From the NCBI GenBank assembly GCA_963779645.1, contig CAVZYX010000005.1, forward strand, positions 744,001-808,000: 64,000 nucleotides of DNA. The letters are read 5' to 3'. The translations under genes were made by a program, and so were the position numbers. Positions 17,054 to 25,620 of this stretch are shown one piece after another; the stretch's first letter is position 1; each line of letters opens with the position of its first letter. The stretch is from CALMBW01 sp963779645 (GTDB lineage Bacteria; Actinomycetota; CADDZG01; WHSQ01). Under the pieces are notes generated by a model. The model saw only the letters and a program-made list of their open reading frames with translations. It was not told the DNA's origin and did no database searches.

Positions 17054-18492
17054 CTACCGAAGCTCGCGATAAGTGCGGTGTCGTCGGGATCTACGCGCCT
17101 GGTGAGGATGTCGCGCGGCTGACCTATTACGCGCTTTACGCATTGCAGCATCGCGGCCAGGAGTCGGCTGGGATCGCAGTTGCGGATGGGACCAGCATGC
17201 TCGTCTACAAAGAGATGGGGCTGGTTGCACAAGCGTTCGACGAAACCGTCTTGAAGAGCCTCCAGGGACATGTTGCTATCGGTCATTGCAGGTATTCGAC
17301 GACCGGATCGTCTTCGTGGGAGAACGCGCAGCCGACGTACAAGAGCTCACCCGAAGGGCAGATAGCGCTCGCTCATAACGGGAACCTGGTCAATCCGGTC
17401 GAGCTGAAGGCATCGCTGAAGGAAGCCGGCGGAGATCCAACTCCCTACGGAGCCAAGATGTCCTCGTCGAACGACACTGATCTAGTTGCCGCTCATATCG
17501 CCCGCGCAACCGAGGGCGATCTACGCGCCGCGATCTTGAAGGTCCTTCCCAAGCTCAAGGGTGCCTACTCGTTCACTATCTTGAGTGAGGCGCGACTGTT
17601 CGGGGCGCGCGATCCTCATGGGTTCCGTCCCTTGTGTATCGGGCGGCTCGAGACTGGAGGGTGGGTTCTAGCATCGGAAACATGCGCTCTCGACCTGATC
17701 GGCGCGCGCTTCATCCGAGATGTCGAGCCCGGCGAGCTCGTAACCATCGACGCGAACGGTCTGCAGAGCGACACGTTCGCCGAGGTCACCCATGCCGCTT
17801 GCATCTTCGAGCACGTCTACTTCGCACGCCCGGACTCCACATTGATGGGACAGAACGTCTACGCCACTCGATATCGGATGGGTCAGCGGCTCGCGGAAGA
17901 GTCTGACGTTCAAGCCGAACTTGTGATGCCGGTTCCCGACAGCGGTGTACCCGCCGCGCAGGGATATGCGCAGGCCTCGGGTGTTACCTACGGAGAGGGG
18001 TTCGTCAAGAACAGGTACGTCGGGCGAACCTTCATCCAACCGACACAATCCATGCGGCAGCAAGGGATCCGCATGAAGCTCAACCCACTGCGCGAGGTCA
18101 TCGAAGGTCGCCGGGTAGTCGTCGTCGATGACTCGATAGTCCGCGGCAACACGACGAGGCAACTCGTTGCCATGTTGCGTGAAGCCGGGGCACGCGAGGT
18201 CCATATGCGGATCTCATCCCCACCCATAAAGTGGCCCTGCTTCTACGGTATCGACATGCCCGACCAGAACGAGCTCATCGGTGCAACCATGACGGTGGAA
18301 GAGATCAGAGCAGCGATCGATGCGGATTCGCTTGCTTACCTTTCGCTTGAAGGCATGGTCGCTTCGACCCAGATACCAGGCGAAGACTTCTGTACCGCTT
18401 GCTTCTCTTCTCAGTACCCCGTAGCGATCCCCGCAGAGCAATTGCGAAGCAAGCACGTGCTCGAGGGCGACCGCTTGCACGAGGGTTCCTAA
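17050..18492 (+). CDS. purF: Amidophosphoribosyltransferase
   Basis: 480 residues. The N-terminus MTTEARDKCGVVGIY implies removal of a short propeptide to expose Cys9 as the glutaminase nucleophile. PRPP-binding VVVVDDSIVRGNTT lies near residue 355. Cysteines in AACIFEHVY, KWPCFYG and EDFCTACFS match the four ligands of the iron-sulfur (Bacillus-type) PurF. It catalyses the committed first step. Last gene of the visible operon; purM does not follow as it often does. Confidence 0.96.
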   Translation: MTTEARDKCGVVGIYAPGEDVARLTYYALYALQHRGQESAGIAVADGTSMLVYKEMGLVAQAFDETVLKSLQGHVAIGHCRYSTTGSSSWENAQPTYKSSPEGQIALAHNGNLVNPVELKASLKEAGGDPTPYGAKMSSSNDTDLVAAHIARATEGDLRAAILKVLPKLKGAYSFTILSEARLFGARDPHGFRPLCIGRLETGGWVLASETCALDLIGARFIRDVEPGELVTIDANGLQSDTFAEVTHAACIFEHVYFARPDSTLMGQNVYATRYRMGQRLAEESDVQAELVMPVPDSGVPAAQGYAQASGVTYGEGFVKNRYVGRTFIQPTQSMRQQGIRMKLNPLREVIEGRRVVVVDDSIVRGNTTRQLVAMLREAGAREVHMRISSPPIKWPCFYGIDMPDQNELIGATMTVEEIRAAIDADSLAYLSLEGMVASTQIPGEDFCTACFSSQYPVAIPAEQLRSKHVLEGDRLHEGS

Positions 18493-18586
18493 CTTCTCCA
18501 GAAGGGAAAGCTCCAGATAGATGGAGCTATCGCGAGCTCTCGTGCGTCCTTGAGGACGTAGAAGCCCGTATCTGAAGGAGAGACCA
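18493..18586 (+). promoter_or_regulatory. Hairpin-rich leader between purF and the RTX gene
   Basis: This 94-nt gap holds a perfect 7-bp hairpin (AGCTCCA, loop GATAGA, TGGAGCT; 18509-18528), a palindromic stretch CGAGCTCTCG, and a second hairpin CGTCC-TTGA-GGACG (18545-18558). A strong GAAGGAG then precedes the TTG at 18587. The first hairpin could end purF transcription, but it lacks a T-tract. I do not match it to a known riboswitch. Confidence 0.4.
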
Positions 18587-20956
18587 TTGCAAGCCACCCA
18601 CCCATTCCGTGTATCGGCCGTTTTCGTTGCGGTTGTCACCTCATTGGCCCTGTGGGCGATGCCCGCCGAACCTGCTTTGGCGGCTGAAGCCTGTTTCGGT
18701 CAGACGCCAACGATCGTTGGTACCGAGAACAGGGATTCCTTGAAAGGCACTCCAGGCGCTGACGTCATAGCAGGACTGGGCGGCAGTGACACCATCGACG
18801 GTGAAGGTGGGAACGACCTGATCTGTGGCGGTAAGGGTCGTGACTACCTGAGAGGCGGCGACGGCGACGACCGCATGGATGGCTCTTCAGGCGAGAACCA
18901 GTTCCAAGGTGGGAAGGGAGCGGACCTGCTCGTTGGGGGCCGCGACGGCGACTACTTCGATGGAGACCAAGGCGATGACCGCATCTTGGCCGGAGGGTGT
19001 TCGTCGAACAAGCGGAACCGGAATTGTCAGAACTACCTGAACGGCTCTGGAGGAGATGACACCTTGGTGGGCGGGGATGACGCTGATCAGTTGGTCGGCG
19101 GAACCGGTGACGACAAGCTCGTCGGAGGTGGCGGGACCGACGGCGTTTACTACCGGGGCGACTACAAGAAGAAGACCGGCGTGAAGGTCGATCTTGGTAA
19201 GGGCCGCGCCACAGGTGAGGGCACGGACTCGCTGGATGGCATAGAGAACGTGTTCGCCACTTCCTTTGAGGACCACTTGCAGGGCAGTGCCGCGGACAAC
19301 GTGATCGAAGCCGGCGGCGGTGATGACAAGATCAGCGCTCTCGCGGGAGACGACACGGTGTATCCGTCCCAGGGCAACGACGAGGTTGAAGGCGGCGCCG
19401 GTCGTGACCGTCTCGAGTACCAGTCGGGTCCTGTCGTCGTGAATCTTGGGGTTGGCACAGCAACCGGTGAAGGTGAGGACCTGCTGGCCAGTTTCGAGGA
19501 CGTGGGCGGCACCTATGCCGACGACACTTTGATCGGCAGCGACAGAGACAACGTGCTCGAGGGGCGTGGCGGGAACGATTCGCTCCGCGGGAACGAAGGA
19601 AACGACGAGTTGATCGGTGGGAGGGAGTTCTACTACCCACCGGTTCCCGGAAGTGACACGATCGCGATCCCGGCGGGCGACACGCTCGATGGAGGGCCAG
19701 GCGACGACATCTTGAAAGGTCAGGGCGGCAATGACACCGCCGACTTCGGGACGGCTTCCGGCCCGGTAGTGGCCGATCTTGCGTCGGGTGAAGCGACCGG
19801 CGCAGGAACCGATCTCCTCAAGAAGGTTGAGAACCTCACGGGATCCGGCTACGACGACACTTTGGTCGGCGATGCGAAGGTCAATCAATTGAATGGCCGT
19901 TCGGGGAACGACACGGTTGACGGGGCCGATGGTGAAGACATCCTGCTCGGAAGCAACGGCGACGATGCATTCCTAGGAGGTGAAGGGATCGACACTGTGG
20001 ACTTCGCCACCGCGGCGGTTCCCGTCACTGCCAACCTTGGGACAGGGCAAGGCACGGGCCAAGGTAACGACACTTTTGCCGAGATCGAGAATCTCGCCGG
20101 CTCGATCTTCAACGACAACTTCACTGGAGATGCAGGGGTAAATGGATTGTTCGGAAAGAGTGGTGATGACACCATCGACGGTGGAGCCGGTGATGACACC
20201 CTCGAAGCCAACTACGGGGATGACCTGACGCGAGGCGGGGACGGTAACGACACCATCTCTGATTTCGGAGGAGACGATCTCGTGTTCGGTGATGCAGGTG
20301 ACGACTGGATCATCGCTGGGCTCGAGGATGATGCTTACGATGGTGGTGATGGGATCGACACGGTTGACTACATCAACTCGAACAAGAAGGTTTTCGCAAA
20401 CCTGGCGACGGGGACGGGCGATGGGATGGGGATCGACACGTTCGTCCGCGTCGAGAACCTCTCGGGTTCACTCAAGCCGGATGTCTTGACCGGTGACGCG
20501 AACAACAATCAGCTGTGGGGAAGTTTCAGCCTCGATCAGGTCTCAGGTGGTGCGGGCGACGACACCCTGAGTGGAGGCGAGGGTGACGACGTCCTTGAGG
20601 GTGGCGAAGGCCACGACCTAGCGGACTACGCGACGGCCCTTAGCCCGATCACGGCCGACCTCGAAGCAGGGTTCGCGACCGGTGATGGATCCGACAACCT
20701 GCTCGCGATGGAGGGTGTCATCGGTTCGGGCCAAACCGATCTTCTACGCGGCAGTGATGTTGCGAATACGTTCATAGGCGGTCCAGGTGGAGACATCATC
20801 GAATCGAAGGATGGCGACGATTACATAGACGCAGGTTCCGGTAACGATTACGCCGACGGGGGGGCTGGGGTGGATACCTGTATCGACGCCGAGAACACCC
20901 TCGAATGTGAGTCGGACACGCCGGGTCGTGCGGTCACGCCCGGCCGAAAGGAATAG
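18587..20956 (+). CDS. Secreted RTX-type calcium-binding repeat protein
   Basis: 789 residues. The N-terminus has a signal peptide (hydrophobic about 8-28, likely cleavage after ALAA). The body is built from GGxGxDx nonapeptides, for example GGDGDDRMDG and GGAGDDTLEA, which form calcium-binding parallel beta-rolls. Interleaved about six times is a 50-60-residue module: DF/DY, a strand ending V-x-ADL, then ATGxGTDxL, VENLxGS and a DDTLxGD. Modules begin near residues 185, 282, 385, 465, 585 and 680. No catalytic domain is visible. TTG start is supported by GAAGGAGAG just upstream. Probably an extracellular or surface structural protein that folds on meeting calcium. No type I secretion genes are nearby. 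Confidence 0.88.
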   Translation: MQATHPFRVSAVFVAVVTSLALWAMPAEPALAAEACFGQTPTIVGTENRDSLKGTPGADVIAGLGGSDTIDGEGGNDLICGGKGRDYLRGGDGDDRMDGSSGENQFQGGKGADLLVGGRDGDYFDGDQGDDRILAGGCSSNKRNRNCQNYLNGSGGDDTLVGGDDADQLVGGTGDDKLVGGGGTDGVYYRGDYKKKTGVKVDLGKGRATGEGTDSLDGIENVFATSFEDHLQGSAADNVIEAGGGDDKISALAGDDTVYPSQGNDEVEGGAGRDRLEYQSGPVVVNLGVGTATGEGEDLLASFEDVGGTYADDTLIGSDRDNVLEGRGGNDSLRGNEGNDELIGGREFYYPPVPGSDTIAIPAGDTLDGGPGDDILKGQGGNDTADFGTASGPVVADLASGEATGAGTDLLKKVENLTGSGYDDTLVGDAKVNQLNGRSGNDTVDGADGEDILLGSNGDDAFLGGEGIDTVDFATAAVPVTANLGTGQGTGQGNDTFAEIENLAGSIFNDNFTGDAGVNGLFGKSGDDTIDGGAGDDTLEANYGDDLTRGGDGNDTISDFGGDDLVFGDAGDDWIIAGLEDDAYDGGDGIDTVDYINSNKKVFANLATGTGDGMGIDTFVRVENLSGSLKPDVLTGDANNNQLWGSFSLDQVSGGAGDDTLSGGEGDDVLEGGEGHDLADYATALSPITADLEAGFATGDGSDNLLAMEGVIGSGQTDLLRGSDVANTFIGGPGGDIIESKDGDDYIDAGSGNDYADGGAGVDTCIDAENTLECESDTPGRAVTPGRKE

Positions 20957-20967
20957 GGAGCAAGCGT

Positions 20968-20973
20968 TATAAC
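20968..20973 (+). promoter_or_regulatory. Possible -10 element for the enoyl-CoA hydratase gene
   Basis: TATAAC ends 9 nt before the ATG at 20983 and there is no Shine-Dalgarno, suggesting a leaderless or near-leaderless transcript for the hydratase-nadB pair. Confidence 0.35.
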
Positions 20974-20982
20974 CTCGGTGCC

Positions 20983-21768
20983 ATGACCATCGAGTACGAG
21001 AGTTCGGATGGCTTGGCCGTTATCACGCTCAATAGGCCCGACGTCCTCAACGCTTTCAACGATGAGATGGGCAATGCTGCACTGAAGGCTTTTCTTCAAG
21101 CAGCCGGTGATCCGTCGGTTCGATGTGTCGTCATCACGGGGGCGGGTCGCGCGTTCTCGTCGGGCGAGGATCTAGGTGCCTTAGCCGATGGCTATCAGAG
21201 CGGAAAGCCCCCGGATCTCGGCGATACGCTCGTCGACCGCTACAACCCTTTGATCCGCGCGATAACGAGTGCACCCAAGCCTGTGATCGCCGCGGTCAAC
21301 GGCGTGGCCGCCGGAGCGGGCGCCAGCGTTGCTCTTGCTTGTGACTTCCGGATCGCCTCTGAGAAAGCGAAACTCGTTCTTGCTTTCATCAAGGTAGGGC
21401 TTGTGCCGGATTCGGGTGCCGTTTGGTTCCTTGCAAAGATGTTGGGCACCGCCCGGGCATGGAGAGCTTCCGCCACAGGCGACCCGATAGATGCGACAAC
21501 TGGGTTGGAGTGGGGAATCTTCGACCGGGTGGTCGATGTCGATCATTTCGAGACTGAATGGCGCGACTTCGCGACTCAGTTGGCGGCGGGTCCGACTAAG
21601 GCGTTCGCGCTCACGAAGGAACTGGTCTATCGAGCCACGGAACTGTCTCTGGACGGGCAGCTTGATGCTGAGGTCGCCGCCCAGACCGAGGCCGGGAAGT
21701 CGAGCGATCACCTGGAGGGTGTTCAGGCTTTTCTAGGAAAGCGCGCGCCGCGGTTCGAAGGTCGTTGA
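20983..21768 (+). CDS. Enoyl-CoA hydratase/isomerase family protein
   Basis: 261 residues of the crotonase fold: LNRPDVLNAFND (about 16-27), the CoA oxyanion segment GAGRAFSSGEDL (about 51-62), AVNGVAAGAGASVALACD and GLVPDSGAVWFL (about 138-149). The Asp in VPDSG is at the position of the isomerase acid in PaaG-like enzymes, while the hydratase glutamate pair is not obvious, so an isomerase role is as likely as hydratase. It overlaps nadB by four bases. Context is amino-acid and aromatic catabolism. Confidence 0.85.
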   Translation: MTIEYESSDGLAVITLNRPDVLNAFNDEMGNAALKAFLQAAGDPSVRCVVITGAGRAFSSGEDLGALADGYQSGKPPDLGDTLVDRYNPLIRAITSAPKPVIAAVNGVAAGAGASVALACDFRIASEKAKLVLAFIKVGLVPDSGAVWFLAKMLGTARAWRASATGDPIDATTGLEWGIFDRVVDVDHFETEWRDFATQLAAGPTKAFALTKELVYRATELSLDGQLDAEVAAQTEAGKSSDHLEGVQAFLGKRAPRFEGR

Positions 21769-23288
21769 TCGTGACCTTTCCAACGCTGAAGACAGATGTG
21801 TTCGTGGTTGGAGCGGGGGCCGCGGGGCTCTTCGCTGCTCTTCATCTCCCCCAGGGAACGGACGTACTCATCGTGGACAAGGGCCGCAAAGGTCAGGGAT
21901 CGTCGCCGTGGGCACAAGGTGGTGTGGCGGCTGCTCTCGGTGCGGATGATTCGCCCGATCTGCACGCGCAGGACACGATCCGAGTTGCAGCAGGTCACGC
22001 GGATATCGCCGCAGTGCAAGTGCTCTGTTACGAAGCTCCCGAGTGCATCCTGCAACTAGCGGAACTTGGGTGCGAGTTCGACCGTAACGAAGACGGAACT
22101 CTGCACCTCGCTCGCGAGGGTGGGCAGACCGTTGCACGCTCGGCCCACCACCTGGACGCTACGGGGGCCGCGATCATGAAAACGCTTCGAGAGCACACGA
22201 CCAAGCGCGTCACGAGGGTCGAAGGTGTCTGCTTGCGACTCGAGGTGGTTGACGGTCGCTGCATGGGCGGCTGGATATTGACCGATGAGGGCCCCGTCCG
22301 TGTTCTGGCGACCTCGACAGTGCTCGCAGCCGGAGGAGTGGGGGCGCTTTTCGCTTCGACGACGAATCCGGCCGGGGCCACCGGCGATGGGATCGTTCTT
22401 GCTTGGGAGGCGGGGGCCGGACTTGCCGATCTCGAGTTCGTGCAGTTCCATCCCACCGCGCTGGCTGCGGGTGCGGGGCATCAGCGTGTTCTGATCACCG
22501 AAGCACTCCGAGGAGTCGGCGCGTTCGTGGTTGACGCGGATGGCCGTCGTTTCCTTTTCGATCATCACTCGGACGGCGAACTCGCTCCTAGAGACGTCGT
22601 CGCACGAGCCATCGCATCGCGAGGGGGCGCATGGCTGGATTGCAGGCATCTCCCCGAGGACTTGTGGGACGAGGAGTTCCCGACAGTAATGAGTGGTTGC
22701 CGTGCGAATGGGATCGACCCCGTGACAGATCTGATCCCCGTAACTCCGGCCGCCCACTACTTCATCGGTGGGATCCAAACAGACCTCGACGGGCGAACGA
22801 CCATCCCGCGTCTCTATGCCGTCGGAGAGTGCAGCAACACGGGTGTTCACGGCGCGAACCGGTTGGCCGGTAACTCGCTGGCCGAAGCGCTCGTCTTCGG
22901 ACGAAGAGCGGCGAAAGCTATCGCCGGGCAGCGCACGGGGAAGGCCAAAGCCGCCAAAACCGACATCGTGCTCGAAGAGGTATCGGTGGACACGGCTTCG
23001 GGATGGGAGCAGTTGAGGAATCTGAACACGGCAGCGATGGGCATCGAACGTGAACCCGGCGCTCTGAAGGCTCTCCCTGATGGTTTGGAGGTATTGGCTC
23101 GCATGCCTCTCAGCGCGGATAGGTCGGCTCTCGAACTTCGGTCCGCTGCGATACTTGCTCGCTCCATGGCAAAGGCAGCGATGCTTAGAACCGAGTCACG
23201 CGGTGTGCACTACAGGACGGATCATCCCGATCCCGTTCCCGAGTGGGCCGGGGTAAGGCTTCGGGTCGCACTTACCGATCCCCCGTAG
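21765..23288 (+). CDS. nadB: L-aspartate oxidase
   Basis: About 507 residues. FAD-binding VVGAGAAGLFAAL (about 14-26) and SSPWAQGGVAAAL (about 46-58), the flavoprotein family's HPTAL (about residue 227) and the C-terminal GVHGANRLAGNSLAEALVFG are clear. It oxidises aspartate to iminoaspartate in NAD synthesis. TTG at 21765 overlaps the hydratase stop; GTG at 21771 is the alternative. nadA and nadC, its usual partners, are absent here. Confidence 0.93.
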   Translation: MIVTFPTLKTDVFVVGAGAAGLFAALHLPQGTDVLIVDKGRKGQGSSPWAQGGVAAALGADDSPDLHAQDTIRVAAGHADIAAVQVLCYEAPECILQLAELGCEFDRNEDGTLHLAREGGQTVARSAHHLDATGAAIMKTLREHTTKRVTRVEGVCLRLEVVDGRCMGGWILTDEGPVRVLATSTVLAAGGVGALFASTTNPAGATGDGIVLAWEAGAGLADLEFVQFHPTALAAGAGHQRVLITEALRGVGAFVVDADGRRFLFDHHSDGELAPRDVVARAIASRGGAWLDCRHLPEDLWDEEFPTVMSGCRANGIDPVTDLIPVTPAAHYFIGGIQTDLDGRTTIPRLYAVGECSNTGVHGANRLAGNSLAEALVFGRRAAKAIAGQRTGKAKAAKTDIVLEEVSVDTASGWEQLRNLNTAAMGIEREPGALKALPDGLEVLARMPLSADRSALELRSAAILARSMAKAAMLRTESRGVHYRTDHPDPVPEWAGVRLRVALTDPP

Positions 23289-23314
23289 GTGCGCTCCCCC
23301 GAGCGTTATCCTGT

Positions 23315-23335
23315 ACCCCTAAAACACAAGGGGGT
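23315..23335 (+). promoter_or_regulatory. Hairpin covering the hppD ribosome binding site
   Basis: ACCCCT (23315-23320) can pair with AGGGGGT (23329-23335, one bulged G), and the latter is the only Shine-Dalgarno candidate before the hppD ATG at 23341. Pairing would hide the site. Short and with a bulge, so only suggestive. Confidence 0.25.
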
Positions 23336-23340
23336 GTTCG

Positions 23341-24480
23341 ATGACCGAAGTTCACGAGGATCCGTTCCCGATCCTTGCCATCGACTATCTACAGTTCTTC
23401 GTCGGTAACGCGCGCCAGGCCGCTCACTATTACCGAGCTTTCGGCTTCAAGCCCATCGCGTTCATGGGATTGGAAACCGGGAGCCGGGACCGGGTGTCGT
23501 ATGCCTGTCGTCAGGGCGAGATCACTTTCGTCTTCAGCGGCGGACTGGGGCCCGAGTCATCGATCGCCGATCACGTCAAGCTTCACGGTGATGGGGTCCA
23601 CGATGTGGCACTACGGGTTCCGGACGCTGAAGAGGCGTACCGAGTCGCGATCGAGCGCGGCGCTGAGTCGGTCTCCGAGCCTCAGGTCCTCGAAGACGAG
23701 CACGGGAAGATCGTCAAGGCAGCGATCGCGACGTACGGCCAGACCATCCATTCCCTCGTAAGCCGCACGGAATACTCGGGAACCTTTTTCCCCGGCTTCG
23801 TGCCACTGGACGAACGCGGTCACTTCACACCTCTCAAAGGGGATCGTGTTCTGGATCCCGACACAACAGGAGCCGGCATCCGTTCGATCGACCACGTGGT
23901 CGGGAATGTGGAACTCGGAAAGATGGACGAGTGGGTGTCGTTCTATGAGCGCATCCTTGGTTTCACGGAACTTCGCCACTTCTCTGATGAAGAGATCTCG
24001 ACCGAGTATTCGGCCCTCATGTCGAAGGTTGTCTGGGATGGAGAAGGCAAGATCAAGTTCCCCATCAATGAGCCTGCCGAGGGAAAGAAGAAATCGCAGA
24101 TCGAGGAATACCTCGAGTACTACCGCACGCCCGGGGTTCAGCACATAGCGATGAACACCACAGACATCGTTGCGTCCGTCGATGCTCTAAGTGATGCAGG
24201 GGTGCAGTTCCTCCGCGTCCCATCGAACTACTACGACGACGCCATCGAGCGTGTGCCGGAGATCGCCGCCCAGGTGAAGGACCTGGCTCGTACCGGGATC
24301 CTTGTGGACAAGGATGAGGACGGATACCTGCTGCAGATCTTCACGAAACCGGTACAGGATCGTCCCACCGTCTTCTTCGAACTGATCGAACGCCACGGAG
24401 CTCGCGGTTTCGGCGCGGGGAACTTCAAGGCCTTGTTCGAAGCCATCGAACGCGAGCAGGCCGGGCGCGGGAACCTCTAG
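23341..24480 (+). CDS. hppD: 4-hydroxyphenylpyruvate dioxygenase
   Basis: 379 residues with two vicinal-oxygen-chelate halves. Iron ligands are visible: His in SIDHVVGNVELG, His in GVQHIAMNT and Glu in FFELIER near the C-terminus. It converts 4-hydroxyphenylpyruvate to homogentisate. Followed after 10 bp by homogentisate dioxygenase and then an FAH-family hydrolase, giving the lower tyrosine pathway in order. Confidence 0.95.
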   Translation: MTEVHEDPFPILAIDYLQFFVGNARQAAHYYRAFGFKPIAFMGLETGSRDRVSYACRQGEITFVFSGGLGPESSIADHVKLHGDGVHDVALRVPDAEEAYRVAIERGAESVSEPQVLEDEHGKIVKAAIATYGQTIHSLVSRTEYSGTFFPGFVPLDERGHFTPLKGDRVLDPDTTGAGIRSIDHVVGNVELGKMDEWVSFYERILGFTELRHFSDEEISTEYSALMSKVVWDGEGKIKFPINEPAEGKKKSQIEEYLEYYRTPGVQHIAMNTTDIVASVDALSDAGVQFLRVPSNYYDDAIERVPEIAAQVKDLARTGILVDKDEDGYLLQIFTKPVQDRPTVFFELIERHGARGFGAGNFKALFEAIEREQAGRGNL

Positions 24481-24490
24481 GAGGAACTGA

Positions 24491-25606
24491 ATGGATGTTG
24501 TCTATTCAAAAGGCAAGGTGACCAAGCAGGCGCACGTTGCGGTGCCTGAAGGTACCTACGAAGAGGAGCACGGACGCGAGACGTTCTTCGGTCGCGCGAG
24601 TCACCTGTACCGGACACACCCTCCAACCGCGTGGACAAGGATCGAAGGTCCGCTTCAGCCTCGCGCCCTGGATCTCAACGAGATCAAGCCGCAGGATCAG
24701 GTTGAAGCCGACGGCTTCTGGGCACTTGTTGCCGGCAACGAAGACGTAAGGCTCTATGTAAGTCGTCGAACGGAACCGATGTCCTACTTCCTGCGGGACG
24801 CCGACGGCGACGTCTGCTATTTCGTGCATCGTGGGGAAGGCACCATCGAGACTGATTACGGTCCCCTCGACTACGCACAAGGTGACTACGTCATAATCCC
24901 GAAGGGAACGACCCATCGCGTTGTTCCCAAAGGCGACGACAACTTCTTTTATGTGATCGAGGGGACAGGCGAGTTTGGGATCCCCGATCGTGGACTGATG
25001 GGTAGGCATGCGATGTTCGACCCTGGTGTCCTAGTTGTTCCGGAACCAGATCCGCACGATGAAGCGGGCGAGTTCGAGGTACGCGTCAAGCGCGATGGCG
25101 TGTTCACGTCATTGTGGTTCCAGTGGCACCCTTTGGATGTGGTCGGTTGGCAAGGTGACCTCTGCCCCGTGAAGCTAAACATCCTGGAACACCGGCCCGT
25201 GTATTCACCGAGCTATCACATGCCTCCGAGCGTCCACTGCACCTTCAAGAACGAAGGATTCGTTATCTGTTCCTTCGTCCCGCGACCGCTCGAGGAAGAC
25301 CCACAGGTTTTGAAGGTGCCCTTCTATCACGCCAACATCGACGCAGACGAGGTGCTCTTCTACCACTCCGGTAACTACTTCAGCCGGGCGGGCATCGATG
25401 TTGGGTTCCTCACCTTGCACCCACAAGGTGTTCACCATGGTCCGCAGCCCGCAGCGATCGAGAAGAGTAAGTCGCTCACTCGCACCGAGGAGATCGCTGT
25501 GATGGTTGAGACGGAGAAGCCGTTAGAGCTGTCACCTGAGGCCGAGGCCGTCGTGATCGGCGAGTACACCACTTCTTGGGCCAAGGGCATGGGCCTCATC
25601 GACTGA
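24491..25606 (+). CDS. hmgA: Homogentisate 1,2-dioxygenase
   Basis: 371 residues, cupin-type. Visible landmarks are HRGEGTIETDYG with YVIIPKGTTHRV (first cupin strands), YSPSYHMPPSVHCTF, and HPQGVHHGPQP near the C-terminus, where metal-binding His residues lie. It opens homogentisate to maleylacetoacetate. AGGAGG 10 bp upstream of ATG 24491. Somewhat shorter than the roughly 430-residue proteobacterial and eukaryotic enzymes, as seen in actinobacterial-type homologues. Confidence 0.93.
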   Translation: MDVVYSKGKVTKQAHVAVPEGTYEEEHGRETFFGRASHLYRTHPPTAWTRIEGPLQPRALDLNEIKPQDQVEADGFWALVAGNEDVRLYVSRRTEPMSYFLRDADGDVCYFVHRGEGTIETDYGPLDYAQGDYVIIPKGTTHRVVPKGDDNFFYVIEGTGEFGIPDRGLMGRHAMFDPGVLVVPEPDPHDEAGEFEVRVKRDGVFTSLWFQWHPLDVVGWQGDLCPVKLNILEHRPVYSPSYHMPPSVHCTFKNEGFVICSFVPRPLEEDPQVLKVPFYHANIDADEVLFYHSGNYFSRAGIDVGFLTLHPQGVHHGPQPAAIEKSKSLTRTEEIAVMVETEKPLELSPEAEAVVIGEYTTSWAKGMGLID

Positions 25607-25620
25607 CTTGATCAACTGAC

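Noticed and set aside
18887..19888. 333-codon minus-strand frame inside the RTX gene
   Set aside because: Repetitive Val/Ala-rich product is the antisense image of Gly/Asp-rich RTX repeats.
18587..20956. Tandem DNA repeats of the RTX gene as a CRISPR array
   Set aside because: Repeats are coding, variable at DNA level and in frame; no spacer pattern.
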